A stretch of 64,000 nucleotides of DNA, from positions 19,922,001-19,986,000 of the forward strand of contig CM072880.1 in the NCBI GenBank assembly GCA_036937835.1, given 5' to 3'. Of this stretch, positions 48,601 through 54,200 are shown piece by piece. Source of the DNA: Pampus argenteus. Taxonomy: Eukaryota; Chordata; Actinopteri; Scombriformes; Stromateidae. Every line of letters begins with the position of its first letter. The stretch's first letter is position 1. The notes below the pieces were generated by a model. It had not been told where the DNA came from, did not search any database, and worked only from the letters and a program-made list of their open reading frames with translations. The translations under genes and the position numbers were made by a program.

Positions 48601-48890
48601 GAGCAGCAATTCATTTAATAAATACAGATCTATCATGAATGCAGCCACCCTGTCAGCTTTCTTCAGCTGTGCATAAAGTCTCATATGAATTTTATTAGTG
48701 ATAATATTCTGTGTTTATCTCCTCTTCCCCAGCGGTGACCAGACCATACTATGACTTCCTCCTGCGACAGAAACACCCCTCCCTCCCCACTGCTTTGCCC
48801 CAGCAGCAGGTCTTCATGCTTGCTGAGCCTAAACGCAAAACCTCCACCTTCTGGCACAACATTGGCAGACTGACACCCTTCAAGAAGTAA
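22405..48890 (+). CDS. arhgef4: arhgef4 (Asef) Rho guanine nucleotide exchange factor, ten exons
   Basis: Exons: 22,405-22,553; 31,883-32,062; 32,469-32,669; 33,529-33,708; 38,303-38,535; 38,827-38,956; 39,076-39,207; 46,173-46,416; 47,554-47,631; 48,733-48,890. All junctions are GT-AG and all phases agree, giving about 560 residues to a TAA. Order: APC-binding segment, SH3, DH (catalytic exchange), PH, short C-terminus ending RLTPFKK. Asef activates Rac1/Cdc42 at the membrane when APC relieves SH3-DH autoinhibition, driving cell migration. I favour Arhgef4 over Spata13 (Asef2) and Arhgef9 (collybistin) because of QPQAKSQQRMFFLFDHQ and QKKQAMLNA. The first exon opens mid-codon after an acceptor, so upstream exon(s) with the start codon were not found. 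Introns are heavily invaded by transposons. Confidence 0.93.
22960..23215 (+). repeat. LINE 3' tip followed by a long perfect inverted repeat
   Basis: A trace of an L2-like C-terminus (TTCCTGAAAACCCACCTG, read as FLKTHL) leads into the left arm, 23,028-23,070. The right arm, 23,164-23,206, is its exact reverse complement over 43 bases. The 93-base loop is made of AAC, AAT, ATT and TTG trinucleotides that are themselves largely self-complementary. Transcribed, the unit would form a hairpin of roughly 180 nt. It lies in the first arhgef4 intron. Confidence 0.85.
23215..24785. other. Intronic spacer
   Basis: First arhgef4 intron. I see no exon, RNA gene or recognisable transposon in this 1.5 kb. 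Confidence 0.5.
24785..25545 (-). mobile_element. L2-like LINE 3' copy d with 183-codon coding end
   Basis: Minus-strand fragment whose open frame (25,544 to 24,993) is the C-terminal part of an L2-like LINE protein. It includes FVTSRLDYCNSLLSG, LQLIQNAAARVLTGT, SPILASLHWLPVKSRIEFK, YKALHGQAPSYLKEL and RLKTFLFDKAY, and ends at a stop. Its 3' UTR is shortened by an internal deletion and carries a GA microsatellite (24,889-24,934). This copy links the non-coding 3' ends in the window to their protein. Confidence 0.85.
24889..24934. repeat. (GA)n microsatellite in LINE 3' UTR
   Basis: GA repeat (TC on the LINE's own strand), at the position where other copies carry CT repeats. Confidence 0.9.
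25893..25942 (+). promoter_or_regulatory. Candidate promoter of the intronic microprotein gene
   Basis: TATATAA at 25,906-25,912 follows an inverted CCAAT box (ATTGG, 25,893-25,897). A start site would be expected near 25,937-25,942, at a purine-rich stretch. The following 700 bp are markedly richer in G, C and CpG than the surrounding intron, as for a 5' UTR and first exon. Confidence 0.55.
26685..26855 (+). CDS. Putative single-pass membrane microprotein (42-56 aa)
   Basis: An ORF whose C-terminal 24 residues are almost all hydrophobic (VVVFLIMMLLIIINVV then LMFLLAFQ, stop TAG). They are preceded by a short polar segment (LRCNLPPETQK). The first in-frame ATG is at 26,685 (56 aa); the ATG at 26,727 has the better context (AGGATGG) and would give 42 aa. 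The topology suggests a tail-anchored or single-pass small integral membrane protein. It lies on the same strand as arhgef4, inside its first recognised intron. Upstream is a TATA box and downstream an AATAAA, with no intron needed. It may be a nested gene, or a short ORF on an alternative arhgef4 first exon. A SMIM-family protein is possible (SMIM39 comes to mind, unverified). Function unknown. Confidence 0.6.
   Translation: MARGSGSGRWSRQRMGLLNTMLRCNLPPETQKVVVFLIMMLLIIINVVLMFLLAFQ
27877..27882 (+). terminator. Polyadenylation signal downstream of the microprotein ORF
   Basis: AATAAA about 1.0 kb past the stop codon, just before an L2-like LINE fragment. With the TATA box at 25,906 it would define an intronless transcript of about 1.95 kb. 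Confidence 0.45.
27890..28138 (+). mobile_element. L2-like LINE 3' UTR copy e
   Basis: Starts at TGTACATGTGACATC and ends in AATAAAATTGG plus a TTTGA tail. Strongly truncated. It lies right after the AATAAA that may end the microprotein transcript. Confidence 0.75.
28140..29935. other. Intronic spacer with a TG/AG microsatellite
   Basis: No exon or RNA gene seen. A (TG)n run followed by (AG)n occupies about 28,926-28,968. Confidence 0.5.
29935..30485. repeat. Dispersed repeat of unknown type, copy 1
   Basis: Begins TCAGGCCGGGACTTAAACAG and contains CACTCTTTACAGAGGAGAAT and AAAAGGCTATAAAGA. A second, diverged relative starts near 48,085 with AGGCCGGAACTCAGTCAGGA and shares the internal blocks in the same order. 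No coding capacity. It is probably a non-autonomous DNA transposon or a LINE/LTR remnant; I cannot name it. Confidence 0.45.
30560..30685 (+). repeat. LINE tail with (ATCT)n microsatellite
   Basis: GGGATTAATAAAGTAT, typical of a LINE 3' end, runs into about 24 copies of ATCT (30,588-30,685). Only the extreme 3' end of the LINE is recognisable. Confidence 0.8.
31118..31156. repeat. Short perfect inverted repeat
   Basis: ATAACCCTGATGA (31,118-31,130) and its exact complement TCATCAGGGTTAT (31,144-31,156) flank a 13-base loop that includes TGACA. It lies in the first arhgef4 intron, outside any recognised transposon. Confidence 0.7.
31883..32062 (+). CDS. arhgef4: arhgef4 exon: SH3 domain
   Basis: Sixty codons between CCTTTGCAG and CGG|GTGAGA. 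The SH3 signatures are ALWDH, the FKAGDVIEV strand, WWWG and GWFPASFV. The whole domain is in one exon. In the Asef family this SH3 contacts the DH domain to keep the enzyme inactive. Confidence 0.95.
32469..32669 (+). CDS. arhgef4: arhgef4 exon: SH3-DH linker and start of DH
   Basis: Sixty-seven codons from CTTGTCAG to GAG|GTCCGG (a slightly weak donor). A variable acidic linker follows LRVNQDEP. Then comes the first conserved DH region, VINEIMSTERDYIKHLKDI. Its Glu is the residue that contacts the GTPase switch region in DH enzymes. Confidence 0.93.
32670..33528. other. arhgef4 intron, nothing recognised
   Basis: AT-rich intron without identifiable insertions or RNA genes. Confidence 0.5.
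33529..33708 (+). CDS. arhgef4: arhgef4 exon: DH domain, second part
   Basis: Sixty codons between TCCCTCAG and CAT|GTAAGC. It encodes GYIKQCRKRTDMF, FGNIEEIYRFQ and HLSEIGCCFLEH, helices of the DH domain. The following intron holds an L2-like LINE split by a Tx1-like element. Confidence 0.95.
34184..34256. repeat. (TC)n microsatellite, left of Tx1-like element
   Basis: CTCT with CACT and GTCT interruptions, directly before the start of the Tx1-like LINE. Confidence 0.9.
34444..34684 (+). pseudogene. Tx1-like ORF1, N-terminal piece
   Basis: An 80-residue ORF from ATG 34,444 (MASSSVFFRLTRRHG to a TGA). This resembles the start of Tx1-group ORF1 proteins, with a predicted small globular region (EEVALAVGKVIGHGSVKSA). 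It is cut short; the usual CCHC zinc knuckles are not present. Assignment rests mainly on position within the element. Confidence 0.5.
34819..35565 (+). pseudogene. Tx1-like acidic repeat region of ORF1
   Basis: An open stretch rich in Gly, Glu, Val and Ala with degenerate copies of a short unit (GEAVGEVVCEAV, GKVSEAV). The DNA shows tandem GGTGAGGCTGTA-like units. It continues in another frame with a Ser/Asp-rich segment (GSSDSEGCVSDSSDLSHTQ). It looks like an expanded low-complexity linker inside a decaying ORF1, not a host gene. Confidence 0.5.
35583..38063 (+). pseudogene. Tx1-like reverse transcriptase and C-terminal domain, frameshifted
   Basis: RT blocks: GRKAPGIDGLTVEFYKAFW, NWRPVSLLCTDYKILSK, LANRLRG, GLIALDQEKDFDRVEH, then in a new frame GVRQGCALSGMLYAL and an intact YADD (SAYADDVVVL), then LKYLGIFLG. 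A later frame (36,864-38,063) carries the 399-residue C-terminal domain with a zinc-ribbon-like CPFCGLTENIFHVFTEC. The usual Ala before the conserved Phe-Asp of the first catalytic motif reads Asp (EKDFD). Breaks fall near 36,186, 36,580 and 36,800. Confidence 0.82.
38130..38202. repeat. (TC)n microsatellite, right of Tx1-like element
   Basis: CT repeat with GTCT interruptions like those on the left side. It forms the other half of the invaded target repeat. Confidence 0.9.
38303..38535 (+). CDS. arhgef4: arhgef4 exon: DH domain, third part
   Basis: Acceptor GACCTGTAG, donor CACAG|GTGAAC; the last Arg codon is split 2/1. It encodes IYSEYCNNHPNA and the third conserved DH region, [20 protein letters not shown], the most invariant helix of Dbl-family exchange factors. 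Confidence 0.95.
38827..38956 (+). CDS. arhgef4: arhgef4 exon: end of DH, DH-PH linker
   Basis: Acceptor ATCTTTAG, donor GAG|GTGTGG. It encodes DVEAALNAMKNVARLINERK and ENIDKIAQWQSSIEDWE, the last DH helix running into the PH domain. Confidence 0.95.
39076..39207 (+). CDS. arhgef4: arhgef4 exon: PH domain, first part
   Basis: Forty-four codons between TATGCAG and AAG|GTGCCT. It encodes SGEMTKLSQPQAKSQQR and FFLFDHQMVYCKK, the first PH strands. A 7-kb intron follows, filled by nested transposons (pogo-like, SINE, L1). Confidence 0.95.
39679..39691. repeat. Target-site duplication of L1, left copy
   Basis: AGGGACTAGGCTT, identical to 45,281-45,293 on the other side of the L1. Confidence 0.92.
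39819..40883 (-). pseudogene. L1 ORF2 C-terminal part
   Basis: A 354-residue frame continuing ORF2 past a break near 40,900. It holds the L1 C-terminal domain with the Cys/His cluster CWRRCGEQNAGHTHVFWEC. The last residues before the stop lie about 110 bp from the poly-A tail, as in L1. Confidence 0.85.
40926..43628 (-). pseudogene. L1 ORF2: endonuclease and reverse transcriptase
   Basis: A 900-residue open frame from ATG 43,628. The endonuclease spans about residues 8-235 (SLNVNGL, FLQETHL, VNVYAPP, DYFFIN, LSDHCILHL). Its catalytic GGDFN motif reads GGNFN (Asn 147, codon at 43,188-43,190), a change expected to cripple DNA nicking. The reverse transcriptase shows SNKAPGSDGFPAEWYK, NYRPISILNCDYKI, LLSLDAEKAFDSV, TRQGCCLSPTLFAIF and an intact FADD (LFADDVIISL). 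The frame ends near 40,926 and the C-terminus follows in another frame. Confidence 0.93.
44171..45071 (-). pseudogene. L1 ORF1 (RNA-binding coiled-coil protein), frameshifted
   Basis: From ATG 45,071: a heptad-like coiled coil (about residues 15-85, from ELKNDITALNTSFKQEF onward), an RRM-like domain (EGRSRRNNIRIFGVPEG) and the start of the C-terminal domain (RSIIINFLRFDTKEMILRKAW). The rest of that domain (GIRFQTPLTKIRIHWTDG, SAQEAAKEMRKRG) is in a different frame below about 44,480. ORF1p normally forms trimers that coat LINE RNA. The break explains why this copy cannot make an intact one. Confidence 0.88.
45281..45293. repeat. Target-site duplication of L1, right copy
   Basis: AGGGACTAGGCTT, identical to 39,679-39,691. 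Confidence 0.92.
45283..45482 (+). mobile_element. tRNA-derived SINE, 5' truncated
   Basis: Contains CTAGGCTTGAAAACCGGAGG and a Pol III B-box-like GGCAGTTCAAGTCCC, as in tRNA-derived fish SINEs. A body follows, then a LINE-like tail (GAGGGATGAATAAAAGTAAA, then repeated CTTAAT). The A-box half is missing. The L1 landed at the SINE's 5' end. Confidence 0.6.
45703..45761. repeat. Inverted repeat at pogo-like deletion junction
   Basis: CACGTAAGCTTGC at 45,703 is mirrored by GCAAGCTTACGTG at 45,749-45,761. The arms are about 28 bases with two mismatches. It sits exactly where the pogo-like reading frame stops. Confidence 0.75.
46173..46416 (+). CDS. arhgef4: arhgef4 exon: PH domain, second part
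   Basis: Acceptor CATTACAG, donor ACAG|GTCAGA; the Gly codon is split 1/2. It encodes DLLRRDMLYYKGRMDM, the remaining strands and the C-terminal PH helix (KQRWLRAFADERRQV). Confidence 0.95.
47297..47505 (-). mobile_element. L2-like LINE 3' UTR copy g
   Basis: Tail (AAATC)n at 47,297, then the shared 3' UTR up to GAGGAGGGATCACTC. It lies about 50 bp upstream of the 78-bp arhgef4 exon. Confidence 0.8.
47554..47631 (+). CDS. arhgef4: arhgef4 exon: C-terminal linker
   Basis: A 78-bp exon between CTCCCAG and AAAG|GTATGC, both junctions splitting codons consistently. It encodes FSLTEVQKKQAMLNACK, a segment characteristic of ARHGEF4. Confidence 0.92.
48085..48330. repeat. Dispersed repeat of unknown type, copy 2
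   Basis: Related to 29,935-30,485 by the opening GGCCGGAACT block, GGACTCAA, CACTCTCAAAGAGGAAAA and AAAAGGCTATGAAA. Shorter and more diverged. Confidence 0.4.
48733..48890 (+). CDS. arhgef4: arhgef4 terminal exon
   Basis: Acceptor CTTCCCCAG. It encodes LLRQKHPSLPTALPQQQV, LAEPKRKTSTFWHNIGRL and TPFKK, then TAA. The ending matches the conserved end of Asef and collybistin proteins. Confidence 0.94.
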
Positions 48891-50080
48891 AAAAGAAAAT
48901 AAAAAGAAGAGAGGATGAGAAAAGCTGTGGAGAGAAGGAACAGAGGAGAAAGAGAGGAGCTCTCTGCTCGTGCCTGAATAGACCCTTTTAATTCTTCCTC
49001 TCTTTTCTTTCCTACTTGTAAACATTAATGGATATGCTGATTTATTGTATAGATGAGGATGATTATGATGAGGAGGATATTATTTTTTGAAAGCACTTTA
49101 TAGGTTGGTTAACAATCAGACTTGAGAATGGTCTCCTGGAGACACTGAGTCAAACAGAGAGAGTGGACTCTAGCTTAACTTACTACTACTTCACCTTCAA
49201 TCAAGCGCCGACTGGTAATAATATTACTACTGTACTGCTGCGAGTGACCGTGGGACTCCTGACTGTGCTGCCTCTGTGAAAGACATTGCCTGTCGACAAT
49301 ACTGTGTCGTTTATTTCCACTGTTCTATTGTTTTATGATTTGACAGATGCCAACTGTTTATAGTGCCAGATGATTTGTTTTTATATTTGTTTGTTTTGTG
49401 TCTGCTTATGAAAAAAAAGGTTGGCGGGCGGGGTTCTTGTGCTTTTCTCTGTGTTGATAAATCAGGATTTGGTTCTGTATATCTCTGGTGCATTTGTGGT
49501 ATTGTGCAAACACTTGATAAAAAGACATCAAATGCAGCCCATAGAAGATTCAACTCATTGCAGATTCTTTTTTTTTCCAGACGGCAGCAACCCACACACT
49601 TTGGCAACACACATTCCTTGAGTCTGATCCTCGACTCCTGCTTATACCTACAATGTCAATGAAAGTAAACTTGTTCGTTTCCCTTTTCTCTTTTTTTGAA
49701 GTGCCATTTGAAGTGTGTCATGGATTACTTACAATGACATGCATGGTGACATGCGTGATGAAAAAATACTGTGAAGACTATTTTTTTATCTCTGAAGAAC
49801 CCTGCTATATTTAACCAGATTTAGAACTGAGGTTTCATTGTGCTACCTGACTGAAAATATAATGAACACACACACACACACACACTGGAGTTTCTCTCTA
49901 TCTTCAGACTTCTGATATCCAGTATTCATGCTCCGTGTATCCAGTAATATCCATTTTAGAACAATGCAGTCCAGTGGTTTCACTCTGTAAGTGCATTCAG
50001 TGAAATGTACTCCTTTCACCTTTATGTTCAAATGTTTTAGCTTCTGAGTTTATGGAATATTAAACATTCCTAAGCTGACC
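48891..50080 (+). other. arhgef4: Probable arhgef4 3' UTR
   Basis: Follows the stop with no other gene on this strand. An AATAAA at 48,898-48,903 is very close to the stop. An ATTAAA at 50,059-50,064 would give a UTR of about 1.2 kb and is more plausible. A short CA run lies at 49,867-49,885. Confidence 0.45.
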
Positions 50081-50980
50081 AATGCAGCTATCAGTCGTCT
50101 CTCGATACTTTCTGATATCTCTACCCTTTCTGTGGCTCTCAACCTCAGTCTATTGGTTCTTACTGAACTTGTAAATCTTTAAAAACAGCTCAGAAATATA
50201 TAGTTTCATTTTTAAAAAAGGCTCACACATTTCCTTAAACAGCTGGTCTCTGTAGTTTTTTTTAACAAATGTTACTCAAACAGGAGGAAATAGTGGCTAG
50301 GTTTGCTGTGACAAAGACAAACTGGGGATCTTCAAACACACTCGAGAAGTAGGCCAATGGGATGGGGCTTGACAACTCTTTGATATGATTTAGATGTATT
50401 TTCATTTGCAGCACTGGGACGTAAGATGCTACTACATTGGCTTCTGATAAGATCTGGATGAAAGTAAATAGTATTTGTGTAAATTCAAACTATAAAGAGG
50501 TAGGTGGATGACATGAAATATGAGGGCAAAGGGTCTACTACAAACTAAAGTGTGTGTGTTCATGGTAATGAAGGATACAAACTACACTACAAACAGAATG
50601 TTTTATGGATTTTTTTTGTATCTAGTGCCAATGTTTTTAAAATCATTTCTTTCTATGCATGGCAACTACAGTAGTGAAGTAAGGAGTATTAAGGAAAGAC
50701 TAGTTACAATTAATAATAAAGCAAATACTAATCGCAGGTTGGCAACAGGGCACAACCTCCAGTCTCCTGCAATAATTCAGACATGCTGCATTCACCACCC
50801 TGACCTCTGCACTATTCAAGTCACAAGCCTTGTCATGTATAAAATGAAACATACTTTGAATTAAGTTATTAAGTCGATGCATCCATGTTTATATTATCTA
50901 TTTATGTAGCTAACTCCACTCCACCAAATGTTATAAGTAAATATATCATAGATTAAATACTGTCTGAAAAAAGCATCATT

Positions 50981-50986
50981 TTTATT
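50981..50986 (-). terminator. cibar2: Candidate polyadenylation signal of cibar2-like gene
   Basis: AATAAA on the minus strand about 40 bases past the stop codon, implying a very short 3' UTR. Confidence 0.45.
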
Positions 50987-51024
50987 AATTATTAGTATAT
51001 TTCAGAATCTCAACTTTCATTACT

Positions 51025-51201
51025 TTATCTGCGCATCTGGGCATATTGAGCAGCATATGACTGCCTGCTGGTGTGCTGACCCTTCTCTATCTCTGACTTA
51101 TACAGCTTCTCCTCTTCATCTTCTTCATCCTCTTCTTCATCCTCTTCTTCATCCTCCAGCTCTTCCTCCATGCCTCTCTGGCGTTGCAGGGTGCTGCGAG
51201 A
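51025..51201 (-). CDS. cibar2: cibar2-like terminal exon: acidic tail
   Basis: Acceptor TACTTTCAG, stop TAA at 51,027-51,025. Encodes SRSTLQRQRGMEEELED followed by a run dominated by Glu and Asp, then SYAAQYAQMRR. The DNA is a run of GAA/GAT/GAG triplets. CIBAR1 also has an acidic tail, but this one is longer. Phase agrees with exon 6. Confidence 0.78.
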   Translation of the reverse strand, partial: SRSTLQRQRGMEEELEDEEEDEEEDEEDEEEKLYKSEIEKGQHTSRQSYAAQYAQMRR

Positions 51202-54200
51202 CTGAAAGTAAAAGTATATTGGTACTAGATATTATTAGGTTTTTGGAATATCCCTGTTATATGTTACACAAGAAAACACCTTGTCCCATTTTTGAGAAAC
51301 CTGGATATGCTACCGGAGAACTCCAATGGAAACAAGTGGCAACCAGCTTGACTTGAGGCTAAAACCAGTACTGAAGTACCTTAAAGTGCCACTGACAGCT
51401 GCTAGACACTCCAACTGACTAAAAGTGCCATCTTTTCTCTGGAAGTACTAAGTCGACAGCTTTTTCAACAAGTCTCTCAGATCTCAATCACTAAATTCAG
51501 GCACTCCAATAAGTGTGCTGGGGGTCATTTTGAAAATTGTTAATAAGAAACTTATAGTATCGGTGCTGATTGACAGCTCTGATAGACAGTTGGCTTACTT
51601 GTTGCTGTACCTGGCTCCAGAACTCACACTGAGTCAGATTGATATCAAACTAAATCAAATCAAATCAAATTTTATTTGTATAGCCCAAAGTCACAACATA
51701 CATTTGTTTTGGCTTTACAGCCTGTACAGGGAGTGACACCCTCTGTCCTTAGACCCTTGATACGAGTGAGGAAAAACTTGTCCACCAAAAAACCTTTTAA
51801 CAGGGAAAAAAGGTGAAAGAAACCTCAGGAAGAGCCACAGAGGAGGGATCCCTCTCCCAGGATGAACATATGTGCAATGGATGTCACATGTACAGGCATG
51901 GACAAAAATTATGGTACCCTATAAATTAATTCATTTTAATATTTTGTTACACAACCTTTTGAGGCAATCACTGCAATCAAACGATTCCTGTAACTGTCAA
52001 TTAGACTTTTGCACCTCTCAGTAGGTATTTTGGCCCACTCCTCCTGCGCAAACTGCTCCAGTTGTCTCAGGTTTGAAGGGTGCCTTTTCCAGACGGCATT
52101 TTTCAGCTCCTTCCAAAGATGCTCAATAGGATTAAGGTTAGGGCTCATAGAAGGCCACTTTAGAATTGTCCAGGGTTTTCCTCTTAGCCATTCTTGGGTG
52201 TTTTTAGCTGTGTGTTTTGGGTCCTTGTCCTGTTGCAAGACCCACGACCTGCGACTGAGACCAAGCTTTCTGACACTGGCCAGCACATTTCTCTCTAGAA
52301 TCCCTTGATAGTCTTGAGACTTCATTGTACCCTGCACAGATTCAAGGCACCCTGTGCCAAATGCAGCAAAGCAGCCCCAGAACATAATAGAGCCTCCTCC
52401 GTGTTTCACAGTAGGGACAGTGTTCTTTTCTTTATATGCTTCATTTTTTTGTCTGTGAACATAGAGCTCCTAAGACAACTCTTTCCTTTGCTTCCTCTGG
52501 TCCATGTTGAGTGTCATACACACCATGTCACCAAACAGCACAGTGACTACCTGTAGTCCTATATATAGGCCCACTGACTAATTACTGCTTGTAGAGACAT
52601 GTGATGCTAATTAGTGGACACACCTTGAATTAACATGTCCCTTTGGTCACATTATTTTCAATCTTTTCTCGGGGTACCATCATTTTTGTCCAGGCCTGTT
52701 TCATGAGTTTATTTTTTTTAAATAATTCTCTTGAAGCATCGTTGAAAAGCAATGCCTGACTTTCATTAGTTAAATTTCTTCGAATTTTTATTTATTATTA
52801 CTTTTTACAGATTGAAGTTATTTCTGACCATTGTGAGTTTTTTCTTTAATTAAACAAAGGGTACCAACAATTTTGTCCACGTGTGTATGACTTAAACCAG
52901 CCTAGGGCGATTCCTTTGATGCCAATTTGATATTCTAGTCTTTGTAAAACAATCTGATGGTGTTAAATGAGCCACTAAGATCTAATAGGAGAGAGTATGT
53001 AAGTACAGAGATGAGTCCTTTATCCGATGCCATTAGGAGGTCATTTTTAACTTTGATTAGTGCGGTCTGTGGTATGATTCACTCTAAATCCTGACTGAAA
53101 TCCTCAAATAAACTGTCAGTATGGATAAAATCACACAGCTGATTAGCTACAGCTTTAAGTATCTTAGAAAGGAACGAAAGGTTTGATATCGGTCTGTAAT
53201 TGGCTAAAACCTCTTGATCTAGAGTCTGCTTTTTAAGAAGAGGTTTATTTACACCTTTTTTAAAAGACTGTGGTACATATCCTGATAATAAAAACAGATT
53301 ATCATATCCAATAAAGAAGGTCTAACTAGTGGTAATACATCCTTAAGCAGACTGGTTGGGATGGGGTCTAACAGACAGGTTGACGGCTTAGATAAAGAAA
53401 TTATAAGTTATTTGTTGAAGGGTCGATGGGAGAAAAGCAGTCTAAATATATATCAGGTTTTACAGCTATTTCCAAACTTCCTGTATCAGAATTCAGATGA
53501 GTGCCTGTTGAGGGCAAAAGGTGATGAATTTTGTCTCTGATAGTTATAATTTTGTCATTAAAGAAGCTCATGAAGTCATTACTAGTTAGGCTTAAAGGAA
53601 TAGATGACTCAATAGAGCTGTGGTTTTCTGTTAACCTGGCTACAGTGCTGAAGAGAAACCTGGGGTTGTTCTTATTTTCCTCTATTAATGAACAATAATA
53701 GGCTGTTCTGGCATTATGAAGAGCCTTCCTGTAGGTTTTAGGATTATCTTGCCAAGCGAGATTTTTCCAGTTTAGCTCTTCATGGTCAGGCACCATCATA
53801 TCTAAAAGAGCTCATAGTACCTTACCACCCCACTAGAACACTGCGCTCCCAGGACGGTGGGTTCCTTGTGGTTCATATAGTGTCTAAAAGTAGATTGGGA
53901 GCCAGAGCTTTCAGCTATCAAGCTCCTTCTGTGGAACAAACTACCACTCTGTGTTGGGGAGGCAGACATGGTCAACACCTTAAAACTTTCCTTTTTGATA
54001 AAGCTTATAGTTAGGGCTGCTCAGGTCATCCCTTAGTTATGCTGCCATAGGACTAGACTGCCGGGGACTGTGTCTGTCTCTCTCTCTCTTTCTCTCTTTC
54101 TCTCTCTCTCTCCCTCTCTCCAATTCTCATTTTAACATTCATGTAATTCTTTGTATTTCATTGTGATTGTATAACGTGTGTGTTGATTTGTTCTGTACAT

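Noticed and set aside
31883..48890. Assignment of the exchange factor to arhgef9 (collybistin) or spata13
   Set aside because: The SH3, DH and PH sequences resemble all three. The GGEQLAI segment, QPQAKSQQRMFFLFDHQ and the QKKQAMLNA tail favour arhgef4.
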